From contig NW_003151254.1 of the NCBI RefSeq assembly GCF_000003605.2, positions 469,440 to 500,749 on the forward strand: a stretch of 31,310 bases of DNA, written 5' to 3'. A program made the position numbers and the translations under genes. This stretch comes from Saccoglossus kowalevskii (lineage: Eukaryota > Hemichordata > Enteropneusta > Harrimaniidae). The notes below the pieces were generated by a model. That model was not told where the DNA came from, searched no databases, and worked only from the letters and a program-made list of their open reading frames with translations. Each line of letters begins with the position of its first letter. Positions within the stretch are counted from its first letter, which is position 1. Below, piece by piece: positions 12,003 through 22,375 of this stretch.

Positions 12003-12035
12003 CGTTGTCGTTGTTGTTGTCGTCGTCGTCGTTAA
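12003..12035. repeat. gtt/gtc trinucleotide microsatellite
   Basis: Tandem gttgtcgttgttgttgtcg and gtcgtcgtcg units. In one frame this gives a run of valines, which is an artefact of the repeat. Confidence 0.8.
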
Positions 12036-12168
12036 TAATTGTTATTGTGTGCCTAATAACTTTACTAATTCTATTCCAAACTTTATCAAACTTGGTCACC
12101 TTATTCATCAGTATAAAGTCTTCCCTGAGTTTGAACAACAGATGTCCTGTATGAAAATATCATGCAAA

Positions 12169-12817
12169 NNNNNNNNNNNNNNNNNNNNNNNNNNNNNNNN
12201 NNNNNNNNNNNNNNNNNNNNNNNNNNNNNNNNNNNNNNNNNNNNNNNNNNNNNNNNNNNNNNNNNNNNNNNNNNNNNNNNNNNNNNNNNNNNNNNNNNNN
12301 NNNNNNNNNNNNNNNNNNNNNNNNNNNNNNNNNNNNNNNNNNNNNNNNNNNNNNNNNNNNNNNNNNNNNNNNNNNNNNNNNNNNNNNNNNNNNNNNNNNN
12401 NNNNNNNNNNNNNNNNNNNNNNNNNNNNNNNNNNNNNNNNNNNNNNNNNNNNNNNNNNNNNNNNNNNNNNNNNNNNNNNNNNNNNNNNNNNNNNNNNNNN
12501 NNNNNNNNNNNNNNNNNNNNNNNNNNNNNNNNNNNNNNNNNNNNNNNNNNNNNNNNNNNNNNNNNNNNNNNNNNNNNNNNNNNNNNNNNNNNNNNNNNNN
12601 NNNNNNNNNNNNNNNNNNNNNNNNNNNNNNNNNNNNNNNNNNNNNNNNNNNNNNNNNNNNNNNNNNNNNNNNNNNNNNNNNNNNNNNNNNNNNNNNNNNN
12701 NNNNNNNNNNNNNNNNNNNNNNNNNNNNNNNNNNNNNNNNNNNNNNNNNNNNNNNNNNNNNNNNNNNNNNNNNNNNNNNNNNNNNNNNNNNNNNNNNNNN
12801 NNNNNNNNNNNNNNNNN
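12169..12817. other. Assembly gap (649 N)
   Basis: A run of N of uncertain true length. All open frames spanning it are meaningless. Confidence 1.
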
Positions 12818-14490
12818 CGACAAATGAAAACTCACAGGAATATGTTTCAGCTATTAGAACAGAGTTTTTATAATACTAGTTTAAAAACGCACTTCAAAGA
12901 TTGCAGTGTTTGAAGATGTAAATTCTCAGGAGGCAACAGTACTGTTGACTTCTCCCTCCACTGGACACCAACTAACTATTTAAGTTGATTTGCATACAAA
13001 GCAGAGCTTGCAACATGATAGCTATTCATAAAGGGTTTTTTTTTTTACTTTTCATATAATACAGTAGTCACACAATGAGGCAGTTCATATTTGTCTCAGT
13101 AAATCATTAATTTTTGACAGACACCTGTACAAAATACTTGGACTAAAGCCAGCTAAAATTTTCTGTTATCTTGCATGTTTTATGAATCTATTTACATCTA
13201 AATGCAGCACTTTTTTTTTCAATGAGACATTTGTTTTTATACTAAAATATCTGAATTACTTTGAAAAAAGCTGGAAATTATGTCCCTTAAAATAATTAAA
13301 CAAATAAGGCACCAATGTTTTTGTAAGATATTTACATCTTTTAAGGACATTCGGTAGACTGATTCCCCACTGTTAGTTCAACCCCAAAACTTGTTTGTAT
13401 TCAAAATTAATTATGAAAATGCATATTTATATTGAACAAACTATGATAAAGGGAATTATATTATATAACAAAGGGCAAGGTCACCAGAGTTCAACTATGT
13501 TCTTGTAATTTGCTTGGTTTCCGCGGTAATTGTTTGAAAATATCACAAATTATTGCTTATTTATAAACACAAATTGCAAACAAAAGTTTGTATGTTATTC
13601 ATCCAGCGATAAATTCACAATAAAGGTATGTCACATCATCGTAATCGAAAGCAAAAGCGATTTAATTTACGTATGCCAGATTTCTGTTTTTAAATGATGA
13701 TAGATGTCGTAGCTCTATGTTCGACGTACAACAACAAAATTAAAAAGAAGACGTCCAAATGAAATTGTTAGGGCGAAATTCAATTGTAATTCGCACCAAA
13801 GAGCTACGGAACCGCAGCTATATTTGAGCGTGGAACAACCACTCTTACGGTTCTGAAGTCTGTAATTAAGATTGATATTACTTTATTGTAAGCGATATCG
13901 CATTATAGTAGTAACTGTGTTCGTGTTCTATAAATGCTAGAGCACATTCTGGTGAGTTACCTTTACCAGCATATTGGTCGCCTGACAGAGCAGTCAGACA
14001 GTTCTTGGTATTGACGGAGAGCGCCATCATCGGTCAGTTCTCATTTGACTGGTCTTTCGTTTTTTGATAATTACATGGAAGTGCTTTTTCAAGGACTTAC
14101 ATTTGTATTTCTTATAGTTGTTGAGCTTTTCCAATACCCATTGTAATAGTGCATTGTGGGTAGCATTGTACTGTTTGCCTTTAGCGGTTTGTTGATTAAA
14201 TGCTGTTCCTCTGAGATTTGGGGAAGACTGAAACACAACTTTGACAGGTGTGAGTGTGAGTTTATTTCTATAACAATAATTAACATTTTATTTTGTGGTG
14301 CTATCACTCTCAGAGCCAAACAAGTTATTAATTATCTGTGAAGATATATAGGTTCCCGAGTACCGTATAACATTAATCTCAGTGCAGTGGTGATTGATAC
14401 CATTCAAAGTTTTTACCTTTGCTACACCAAGTTTGTGGTGTGGCATATATATATCAAAATTGTTTAAACATATAAACGTTACTAGTTTTA
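12818..14490. other. Non-coding stretch, no gene seen
   Basis: AT-rich with homopolymer T runs (near 13029 and 13210). A slightly more GC-rich patch at about 13.78-14.05 kb contains no supported exon. TGCATTGTGGGTA near 14151 resembles a ZNF143-type site, but nothing around it supports a promoter. Confidence 0.4.
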
Positions 14491-14496
14491 CATGTA

Positions 14497-14672
14497 CTGT
14501 AAAGGGTTTAATTATAGACATGGTTTTAATTTTGCTTATGCGCTGACTGAAAATTCGTTAAATTAAAACCCAGTGAATATGTCAAATTGAGCATAGAACA
14601 CATTTAAAAGATAAAACCGTGAATTTCAAACCCACTGAATATGCCTGAAATGGTAAATCAGTGTTTTTACAG
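14497..14672. mobile_element. 176-bp MITE, TA-flanked (Tc1/mariner-like)
   Basis: The element begins CTGTAAAGGGTTTAATTATA after TA (14495-14496) and ends …gtgtttttacag before TA (14673-14674); the ends are inverted versions of CTGTAAA. The interior holds two diverged copies of aaacccastgaatatg (near 14567 and 14628). The interior composition, with repeated TTAAT and GAATTT motifs, resembles non-autonomous elements I recall from other invertebrates. It is distinct from the element at 4656 but shares the CTGTAAA terminus and TA target. Confidence 0.55.
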
Positions 14673-14679
14673 TATTTGC

Positions 14680-15595
14680 TGATAAATCATACCATGTAGC
14701 TTTTATCAAGATGTACCACTACAAATAACAATTAATTAAACGTACCAAAAATAAGCATAATTATCACTGAACATTGCCTCAACATTTAGTCAGTGATATT
14801 AGTCTCTGTCTATTTTTTGAAAACTTACTCTATTAAATAAAAGAATTAAATTGATTGATGTATTTAGAAGTTTTTCTATAAGCCGACAAATCTTTTTTTT
14901 CCTTATTTTAATATTTTATTATCCTGGATCTTGTGCAACGTATAAAACTCCGAGTGTAAAATTGGACCCCAAGAACCCACCTAGATCCGCCACTGTTAGC
15001 AGCATCACCTGTCGAAATAGCGTCACTTCACTGCCATCGTCCGTCTACATTCTACAACTCTCACAGCGTGTCTTTTTTGACATAAGGTAAGTCATTGCTC
15101 TTTCTACAGAATTTTCAGCGAAGTGTTCATGGTTCGCATTTTTTTTTGGCCATTTTATCACTGTCGAATTTGAATCAGATCCTCAACTGGAAAATGTTTT
15201 TTATTGATTGGTCCATTTATATTCAGAGTTTACATTATTCGACACAAATCGATTTGCAGCAGCACCACATCATTGTTCGATCGATTCCATACATATTGTG
15301 TATGCATTCACAACTAGACCTGTTGTTGCTTTGCCAACAATCTTGTGTCTGTGCAAAGAATGGGGTTTCCTATACGCATCGCTATTTAGAATGACTATTC
15401 AAGTTAATCTTGTCCAAGCACATGTTATATCGACGTGTTTTCCACCACCATCTGTTCTTATGACAAAGACTAAATGAGTGATGTTAAATTGAACCATTGT
15501 TGTGTCAAAGCCAGAAAGTTATTCTGGGAATCATGTGACACTATTTTTGCTGGCTATTAATTACAATTAGGAAAAATGTCTGCTGTGTTTTGGCG
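14680..15595. other. Non-coding stretch with a possible donor-bounded 5' exon
   Basis: A plus-strand frame from 14851 ends at a perfect AAG|GTAAGT donor (exon end 15086). The part just before the donor is less AT-rich than its surroundings, but the peptide has no recognisable features. It could be an untranslated first exon of a plus-strand gene ending near 17.5 kb, or chance. Confidence 0.2.
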
Positions 15596-15599
15596 TAAT

Positions 15600-16190
15600 G
15601 CGTGTAGCAGCCGCACTACTTCCCGCAATTAGAAAACTAGTAGTATATTCCGATGGGGGATTACTTCATTGTTTCCACTTCCGTTGAGCGAATTCTACAC
15701 ATCATAAAAGGTGACGTCTGCGACCAGGTACATTTGATGAAGGTAATGCAAGAAACTGGCACTATCATTCACTTGGCTGCTATTGTAGGGTACCAGCTTG
15801 GAACAAGACCTCGCTCATGACATCAATGTGGGCTCCACAGAGACCATTATCAACAATCTGCAGTCTAATCAAAAGTTACTATACACATCAATTGGGTCGT
15901 GTTACGGTGCCGTTGAGGGAGTCTGCACAAAAGAGACACCGATCCTGTCGAGTTGTCCCCCTAACTTTGTACGGCAGCACGAAGGCACAATGTGAACAGC
16001 TGGTACGCTGTGTTGGCGGTGTCGGTCTTTGACTAGCTACGGTATTCGGTGCTGCTCTTCGCATGCGACTGGATCTGCTCGTTAATGACCTCACACACAG
16101 AGCACTCAACTTGAAACCTTTCAATCTCTACCAAGGCAGTTTCCAGCGTACTTTCTTACACGTAAAGATGAGCGGCTATGCGTACAAATG
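15600..16190 (+). pseudogene. NAD-dependent epimerase/dehydratase pseudogene
   Basis: Plus-strand fragments in different frames line up in the order expected for the extended short-chain dehydrogenase (sugar nucleotide epimerase) fold. They are FRWGITSLFP from 15648; KGDVCD followed by TGTIIHLAAIVGY around 15706-15793 (the LAA motif of these enzymes); DINVGSTETI around 15818-15850; LLYTSIGSCYGAVEG around 15875-15920 (the catalytic S/T region); then LYGSTKAQCEQL around 15968-16003, holding the catalytic YxxxK; then GVGL, a stop in place of a residue, LATVFG, and [13 protein letters not shown] to about 16172. Single-base losses near 15790 and 15800, a frame change near 15950 and a stop near 16031 break it. 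The N-terminal Gly-rich cofactor loop is not recognisable. No introns interrupt the match, so it may be a processed copy or an intronless, perhaps horizontally acquired, gene that decayed. Confidence 0.8.
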
Positions 16191-16275
16191 AACATGACAA
16201 AATTGGATATCGCCAAGGGTGAGGCTAATTGAAGAATCAACGAATCAAGAATCAGCTAATCTAGAATTGTGCAAT

Positions 16276-16567
16276 GACTATTTTTAATTGCTATTTTATT
16301 TGCAAGAAATAGCATTTTCTGTTTTTCAAAAATTAAGAATTAGAATATCCAAGAAATGTCATTCATGCATGCTAGCCTCAGCTCTCACACTTAATGATTT
16401 ACGTTGGTTTAATTCAAATCTAAAACTGTCAACCACAAAATGTTTTCCTTCACGGAATGCTCATAGTAGAAGGCAAGACGTAGCGCGCACAGTCAGCTGG
16501 CATCGGTGAACAACAAAAAAACACGCTATTTCTTGATAATAAAATAAAACAGCAATTAAAAATAGTC
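16276..16567. mobile_element. ~290-bp element with ~40-bp terminal inverted repeats
   Basis: GACTATTTTTAATTGCTATT at 16276 onward, continuing to GAAATAGC at 16313, is matched in inverted orientation by 16525-16567 with one substitution and a 5-base indel. The interior has no coding capacity. The arms are AT-rich and well conserved to each other. No clear target duplication was found, so the superfamily is unassigned. It starts about 85 bases after the epimerase pseudogene. Confidence 0.7.
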
Positions 16568-16601
16568 AACTAACAACATATTGCTCATATTGGCAAATGC
16601 A

Positions 16602-16656
16602 AGAAAATGCAATTTAAAGTTTAATTTTGCTCAATTTTAATAAGATTGCATTTTCT
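16602..16656. repeat. Perfect 12-bp inverted repeat
   Basis: AGAAAATGCAAT (16602-16613) and ATTGCATTTTCT (16645-16656) are perfect inverted copies around a 31-base AT-rich loop. Confidence 0.6.
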
Positions 16657-17023
16657 CAATTTTTTACAACAGTGGATAAGATGTCACACTTTACCCACAA
16701 TCCTTTGCTGAAGAATGAAGATCGGGGACAACACAATACTGATGAAAATATCTAGTACATGCATCTAGAGAATGAAAAGTGATATAAAAAGAATGGAAAT
16801 TGCATTCGATTACATTTGTGGAGCTCTTTCATTTGAGGGCATTATGTTGTTTGCCTTGACTATTTCTTTAATGTCCATATTCAGGCACTCAAACTTTAAT
16901 TAGCTGTTGAGTGAGTATTAACGTCCAGATTTAGTAACTGGAATTTTTATTTAGGTAAACTGAACATATATTTACAGCAACCAAGATTAATCGGCTCACC
17001 GTGTGCTTGAGGCAGAATCACAG

Positions 17024-17060
17024 TAGCGCAGCGGCAAGAGACTGGAACTGGGGTCTAGTG
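17024..17060 (+). repeat. Possible tRNA-derived SINE head (A-box match)
   Basis: TAGCGCAGCGG at 17024-17034 fits the Pol III A-box pattern (TRGYNNANNNG). A degraded B-box-like ggggtctagtgtatcc follows at 17050-17065, much closer than in a tRNA. The flanks do not fold into an acceptor stem, so this is not a tRNA gene. A decayed SINE or chance are both possible. Confidence 0.2.
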
Positions 17061-17402
17061 TATCCGGTAACTGAAAAATATGCATGTACATTTTATTTTA
17101 GTTCATTATTTATTTGCTGGTAGCTTTTTAAAACTTATTTTTTTTTTTAAATTGTTACTTTTTCATTGAACTTAAGTTTGTATATTTACTGTAGACTTCT
17201 TAGAAATTGATGTCACCTGATTATCTTCTTAATGTTTTTCTGTCATGACTTTTTTCAGTTTACACATGTGACTTTGGGTTTTTTTACTTTCAATGGATGT
17301 TAAGTGATTAAATAAACTCTGAGTATGCTGTGCGAAAACGTGTCTTGTGACGAGTTTGCTGTCTTGCGTATGGTCCTATTTCTGACATGATTCACATGTT
17401 AG

Positions 17403-17544
17403 GGTGACAGAGAAAGTCGAGGCAGGACCTTCACTCCCAGAGAATAAGGTACGCTCAGAAAAGACGAGTCAGAATGCAGCTGTAACCTCTTGTAGTGAGA
17501 ACCAGTGTGACTTGCCTGTCAACGGGGTGCTAAGGGTTTTATAG
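17403..17544 (+). CDS. Possible terminal coding exon, unknown protein
   Basis: A plus-strand acceptor (catgttag) is followed by 46 codons and a TAG at 17542-17544. The peptide starts VTEKVEAGPSLPENK and ends in NGVLRVL; it is hydrophilic and rich in E, S, N and K, like a cytoplasmic tail. Base composition is clearly less AT-rich than the flanks. An AATAAA lies at 17739-17744, about 195 bases after the stop, a reasonable distance for a 3' UTR. The frame is closed by a TGA just upstream of the acceptor, so it would need an upstream exon, and I could not identify one with confidence. No family is recognised. Confidence 0.3.
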
Positions 17545-17549
17545 TAAAA

Positions 17550-18375
17550 GTTATCAGTCACATCTGTTAATGTAATTTTGTTTTACTTATCCGTAAATCA
17601 AAATCACTGTATATCTAAACTCTCAATTGATGTACCGGTAGTTGTTATACTAGCATGCTTACTAACTTTTAGGAAAATGTCTGAATCACACATTAAATTG
17701 TAACTCGTTTTCTCCTGTTGCTATTGACAAATTAACACAATAAAAACAACAAATTACAAAATAATAATAAAAAATATTATGAAATTAAAAAAATACACAT
17801 TCTACATAAGATTTTATTAAGTTAGAAAGCATACACCCTTACTGTGCTGAAACTATTTGTATCAAAATACATATTTATGATTTATACAAGTATCATATTA
17901 ATATACACAATTCATAAAAGATAGTATTTCTAGTAGTACTAGAAATCTAAGAACAGAGTTTCTTTCAAAAATAGCATACTGTTTTTTTTGTTTTTTTTTC
18001 ATTATAACACTCTTTGTTGTGTAACCCATATTTGAAACCGAAAATGTCATCTAACTGTAAGACTGTCGCTGATTGGCTCCAGAGTTTAATGATGAGTTCA
18101 GTTTTAACAACACCCTGGAAAGTGTTCTATGTTCTTTGTGTAATTAGGTGTTCATGTGTTCATATGAGAGATTTTTCCACATAAAAACAAGGAATTTAGC
18201 TGAATTTTGTTAGCAGTTGGCTTAATATTACCCAAACGGATCGTTTGGCTGTGGAAGATTTGTATTTTACTGGATTTGTAGAAATCTGAAAAACATGTGT
18301 CACAACTTTTCTCTTTATTTAGTTTCATGCCATATAGTGAATATCACGTTTATTTTATTATCACTTGTGCACCAG
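17550..18375. other. Non-coding stretch, no gene seen
   Basis: Very AT-rich. It contains the candidate AATAAA at 17739 and a CCAAT-type box (GATTGGCT near 18072). On the minus strand, AATAAA-type signals near 18314-18319 could serve the ankyrin gene, though they lie over 500 bases past its stop. Confidence 0.35.
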
Positions 18376-18397
18376 CTGACTGTGGATTGTCCCCAAG

Positions 18398-18592
18398 CAC
18401 TTATGTACAAAGTCTTATTGAAATGCAATAATTGGTTTTTGAGATGTCGATGAAAAATTAATTATTACGCAAATTAGATGATTTACAAACGCAGATTTTA
18501 ACCTAAAACTAATCAGGTCTGTGCATTGTTTCAAAAGCACCTACTTACCAAGTTTCATGAAATCTGATGAGCGGATCTCGAGATATCTGTGG
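18398..18592 (+). repeat. Degenerate 'accaagttt…gagatat' repeat, two copies
   Basis: Two related ~50-bp blocks: tatgtacaaagtcttattga…tttttgagatgtcg (near 18402-18450) and cttaccaagtttcatgaaat…ctcgagatatctg (near 18544-18592). The same consensus type underlies the blocks at 7381, 7701 and 8003. This is a widely dispersed anonymous motif rather than a gene. Confidence 0.45.
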
Positions 18593-18870
18593 AACATTCC
18601 TACCAACAAAACTGTATATACATACATGCACAAAGACTGTGAAGACTCCCATTGTATATTTGTAAGAAAAAATAATTATGCATAGTTTTCCAAAAGTCGA
18701 GCAACCCCTAAATATCATTTTCATGAGTACGGGTATGTGTATTTAGAAATAACACTGTACTTGTAATGTCCAAGGCCAATGCACTATTTCCAAACATCAC
18801 AACTTACGAAGCATGTCATGTTCAATATGTATTGCATATGATGCATTATAATGTGCAGCACTATGGCACT

Positions 18871-19685
18871 TCAAACACTACTAAGAATCATAAAAACCCT
18901 CTCGTGTCCTTCTTCCAGTGCATAGTGCAGTGGAGTGCGGCTACTATTGGTTTTTGGAGCTGGGTTTGCACCGGATTGCAACAGCTCCAACACGACTGGT
19001 GCACTGCCATATAATGCCGCCATATGTAACGGAGTGCAACCGTCATAGTTCATTGCATCAATATCAATATACTTATCATTTTTTATTAAATATTTCACTA
19101 TCTCTAGTTGGCCCCACCGTGCTGAGCGGTGAAGCAACGTATCGCCCCAGTCATTTCGTTGCCTCAGATTAGCCCCACGTGCTAACAGGAACTTCACTAC
19201 GTTCAATTTGCCCGCTACACATGCTGAGTACAAAGGTGTGTTCCCATACAGTCCTCTCACATCTACATTAAACTCAAACTCAGGATTTTTGCACAGGCTC
19301 TCCACCTTTTCAATATCTCCATTACGGGCAGCGATGTGAAGTTCCGTCAAACCATCTTGAAAAATTTTGTGCATAATTATCTTCTCTGCAACGTTTTTAT
19401 TTTTCAGTTTGTAAGCTAATTCCAGAGCAGTGAGTCCAGCGTACTCTGATTCCTCACCTGCCACAAGCTCCATCAATTTTCCATAATCACACAAGGCATA
19501 GAAGGCTGCCACTAATTTTAATTTGTTACTCAGAGCAACTTGATGTAGATATGTCAGACCCTTCCACATATCAGTAGCATTTGCTTTCTTCAGTAGTTCT
19601 GCCATTTTATAATTATTACCATGGAGAATGGCTGAGAATATTTCTTTTTGTATTGAAACCTTATCAACATCCTGATTAAAATTAT
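18871..19685 (-). CDS. Ankyrin-repeat protein, terminal exon
   Basis: The exon starts after a strong acceptor (tattttctcttgcttgcag, first exon base 19685) in phase 1, and runs 271 codons to TGA at 18873-18871. The upstream ATG at 19707 is within the intron tract and is not a real start. Numbering from the first exon residue as 1, clear ankyrin repeats are GLTELHIAARNGDIEKV (from about 112), GNTPLYSACVAGKLNVVKFL (148), GDTLLHRSARWGQLEIVKYL (181), GCTPLHMAALYGSAPVV (216) and SRTPLHYALEEGHERV (249). They show the TPLH turn and the helix-forming AA..G..E/VV pattern. The first ~110 residues look like two or three divergent ankyrin units, with GLTALELAYKLKNKNVAEKI at about 84. The protein ends right after the last repeat, with no C-terminal effector domain. 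Ankyrin stacks mediate protein binding; the partner and the N-terminal domains, encoded in exons not identified here, are unknown. Confidence 0.85.
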
Positions 19686-19689
19686 CTGC

Positions 19690-21150
19690 AAGCAAGAGAA
19701 AATACATTGTACATCAGTAACTTAGCATATGTGATGATCATAGCAAGTTTGAATATAATCAACCCAGACATACCAGTGAAACAGTTGCTGAAATTATCTT
19801 TTTGAGACAAAAATGGCGGCTGCTAATTGGTCAAATTCAAACAAACCATGTGCATACATTTACGCATTATGTCTTGCTGTATCCAATTCATTTATTTGAT
19901 GATTAAAATCAAAAATTCATTTGCACAATTGAACTTGAACTATGTATCTACCCATGTTCAAGATCTTATTGGCATCGCAACCAATCATACAGTTTATTTA
20001 GCTTATTTTAAGTCCAAAACATTACAGATGTGCCAACTGGTGCAAAGCATAAATGGTCAAAATTAAGGCCTGTTCATCCATGAGCAACCGTGAGCAACCA
20101 CGGCCATCACTTAATATGAGGTTATTACAAGGATACCTCAAAGTATGCACAAAGAGAGTTCAGCTGAAGTATCAACCGACGCACAGCGGAGGTCGATGCG
20201 CAGCATACTGCCAACTCCAATAACTTACTGAACCAACCAACAGAGTTCTCTACTCAGATATTACACATTAAAACATAGTTAATAGAACTCTTTTGTTAGT
20301 TTTGCTAATTAACCATTGACTTCACTTTGATGTGTGTCTGACTACATCGCTTATATTGCTATCTTCTTTCACATTCCATGCATGTCGGAATGTGATCGGA
20401 TGTGAAATTAGTATTTGTAGTTTAAACTGTTATAATTTCTATAAGTTAAATACTACCGGTAAGTTGTTGTAGAAAATGTTCATTGTTTCAGTAGGGTTAT
20501 CGTATGCGTCTCCAACATGCCGATGAAATTTTGTACCCCAAAAATGCATCTTGGAACATTTCACAAGTTTATTTTGTACATTGAATTAGAATCTGTGAGT
20601 CTTTTATGAGAACCATGATAGTTTTTATTTTCTCAAAGTTCATTTTTCCCCAGATAGCAATGTTTTTTAATAGTATGGTAATTTTGTTCAGCTACTGAAT
20701 TATTTGGTTGCTTAAAAAACATTTTTCAGTTTTTGATTAGTTCTCTTTTCAGTTGATAACATTTCTTCTCAAACCATGGTTGATTTAAACTTTTTTGCAT
20801 TTTTCTTTCTTGTTTGTTTACAGGTTACTTTTTTCAAACTGCTCTCAACATTTTATATTGAAATATTTTTCAAACATGGTGTTGCTACATCAATGCCTGT
20901 GACATCAAAATTTGTTTCTAGATAATTTTCAAACATTAACTTGTTCTATTTTAATGATTTTGTGTTGTTGTTTTTTTGTGATACTTTCTCCTGAATAATT
21001 TAAACTTGAAGTTGGTTAATTAATAAAGTCCTATTGGACACTGATCTGATACATATATAATTTCATGAACATGCAATTCTATAGTAATCTTTTGTACAGA
21101 TACATTTGTCTACCGTACTGGATTCTGCAGGGTGATGATAAGTATAAGTT
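19690..21150. other. Upstream flank/intron of the ankyrin gene, no exon identified
   Basis: No further ankyrin or other exon could be supported. Two tandem copies of gagcaacc lie near 20080-20100 and a modestly GC-rich patch runs to 20240. The rest is T-rich low-complexity DNA. Confidence 0.35.
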
Positions 21151-21329
21151 ACGTTCTCACACGTCTAAAAAACGCTGGTGTTAACACTGTTTTTTTGTTG
21201 TGCAAATATTAGATAATCTGCTGAATTGTCTGCTCGCGTTTTCACTTAGTAAAAACACTGGTGTTTTGCGCCCTCAACGAATCATTTCACGGAAAGGTCA
21301 ATAAATAAATGGAAAGGTCAGTCGACAAA

Positions 21330-21410
21330 ATGGCGTCCCCTCTGGTAAATGCATTTGCTTTGTTCCTGTTTTTCCGTGTGTTTTTATGCTGAAGAAGAAG
21401 ATATCGACGA
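21330..21410 (+). pseudogene. Harbinger-like transposase N terminus (broken)
   Basis: ATG at 21330 in the context aaaATGG; 20 codons, then TGA at 21390-21392, with the Arg-rich RRRYRR continuing in frame behind it. The downstream frame (IYQDFEEQEIVNLLGRTRP) stays open to about 21587, but shows none of the DDE catalytic domain, which is absent from the element. Confidence 0.45.
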
Positions 21411-21601
21411 ATGATTTATCAAGATTTCGAAGAGCAAGAAATCGTTAACTTGTTAGGTCGAACAAGACCGAGAAATGATCGGTTCATGTTCATGCTATTC
21501 GCGAGTATGAATAACACAACAATAGACCCAGCAACCCGAGCGATTTATACTCTAGCATCCCTAGACGTTTCGTCCATCATTCTTTGAATATTCGATTTTC
21601 T

Positions 21602-21673
21602 CTATACAGATATCAGTAATCTCGTTTCTTCGTCTGACCAGTTCAACATTCGACCTGTAACCTCTGACGCCAT
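21602..21673 (-). pseudogene. Myb/SANT-like transposon protein N terminus (broken)
   Basis: ATG at 21673 opens 23 codons ending NWSDEETRLLISV, followed by TAG at 21604-21602. The next residues in frame (RKSNIQRMMDETSRDARV) continue to resemble the first and second helices of MADF/Myb-like domains, in which a Trp is common at the position of the stop. The W-S-D-E-E-T-R-L-L-I core is the signature used. Later helices are missing. Confidence 0.5.
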
Positions 21674-22375
21674 CTTGTGTAATGACAGCATAAATAAGTC
21701 AGTGATAGAGGGCGTTTAGCCATCGTATTGTGTTCACACGGCACATTGCATTGTGCAAGAGCCGGTGTGACAACTGCGTTTAGAATCTGGTCTTTCTTCT
21801 CTAAAATATTATTGTCATTTTCTACATGATAAACATGGAGAGATATAAATACATCTTTTCCTGACGAGATGAGTGTTTACACCAAATAAAAATCATGTTG
21901 AATTTAATATTGGTTAAATATTTTTTAAATAAAACTGCACACCGACTCTCTTCCGCTCTTACTAGATCTTCTTTTTCTATCTGATCTAAAATAAATATAA
22001 AAGCTATGAGTTAAAATGAGATTTTTTTTTATGTTTGAGCTTAAACTACAGACAATAGAAAAGATCGTCCATGCTCATGGACAGAGAGAATTTCACATTT
22101 TGATACGTTTTTGGGAGCAACTAACGGTGTTATGTGACTTTTTCGGCTGTTACATATCCATAGATATACCACCTTGACCATACGTATATATAATATGTAT
22201 TGTTATTTGGTAGAAAGTCAGTTGATGAACATTTTTAGCGGTTGTGCACTGATCGAAGTTTTATTTCAGTAGTGAATGACGAGTTTGTTTGTTCAGGGTA
22301 TTTAATATGATGCTGAATATTGCATTTAATTTAAAAATTAGCCAAATCCTAAATATTAAATCTTCAAATCTACTT

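Larger units (their letters stand above)
21153..21774. mobile_element. Internally deleted PIF/Harbinger-like transposon
   Basis: About 620 bp, less AT-rich than the flanks, with short inverted ends: GTTCTCACACG at 21153 and, on the other strand, GTTGTCACACCGG from 21774. From the left, a plus-strand start reads MASPLVNAFALFLFFRVFLC then a stop and RRRYRR. This hydrophobic stretch followed by an Arg run is typical of Harbinger transposase N termini. From the right, a minus-strand start reads MASEVTGRMLNWSDEETRLL, the beginning of a Myb/SANT-like DNA-binding protein, the second gene of animal Harbinger elements. The two genes point toward each other and both are cut short. No clear target duplication was found. 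Family assignment rests on these two N termini. Confidence 0.55.

Noticed and set aside
11890-12873. Open frames of 220-330 codons across the assembly gap
   Set aside because: They are made almost wholly of N.
17024-17065. A tRNA gene at the A-box match
   Set aside because: There is no acceptor stem, and the B-box-like sequence is too close and degenerate.
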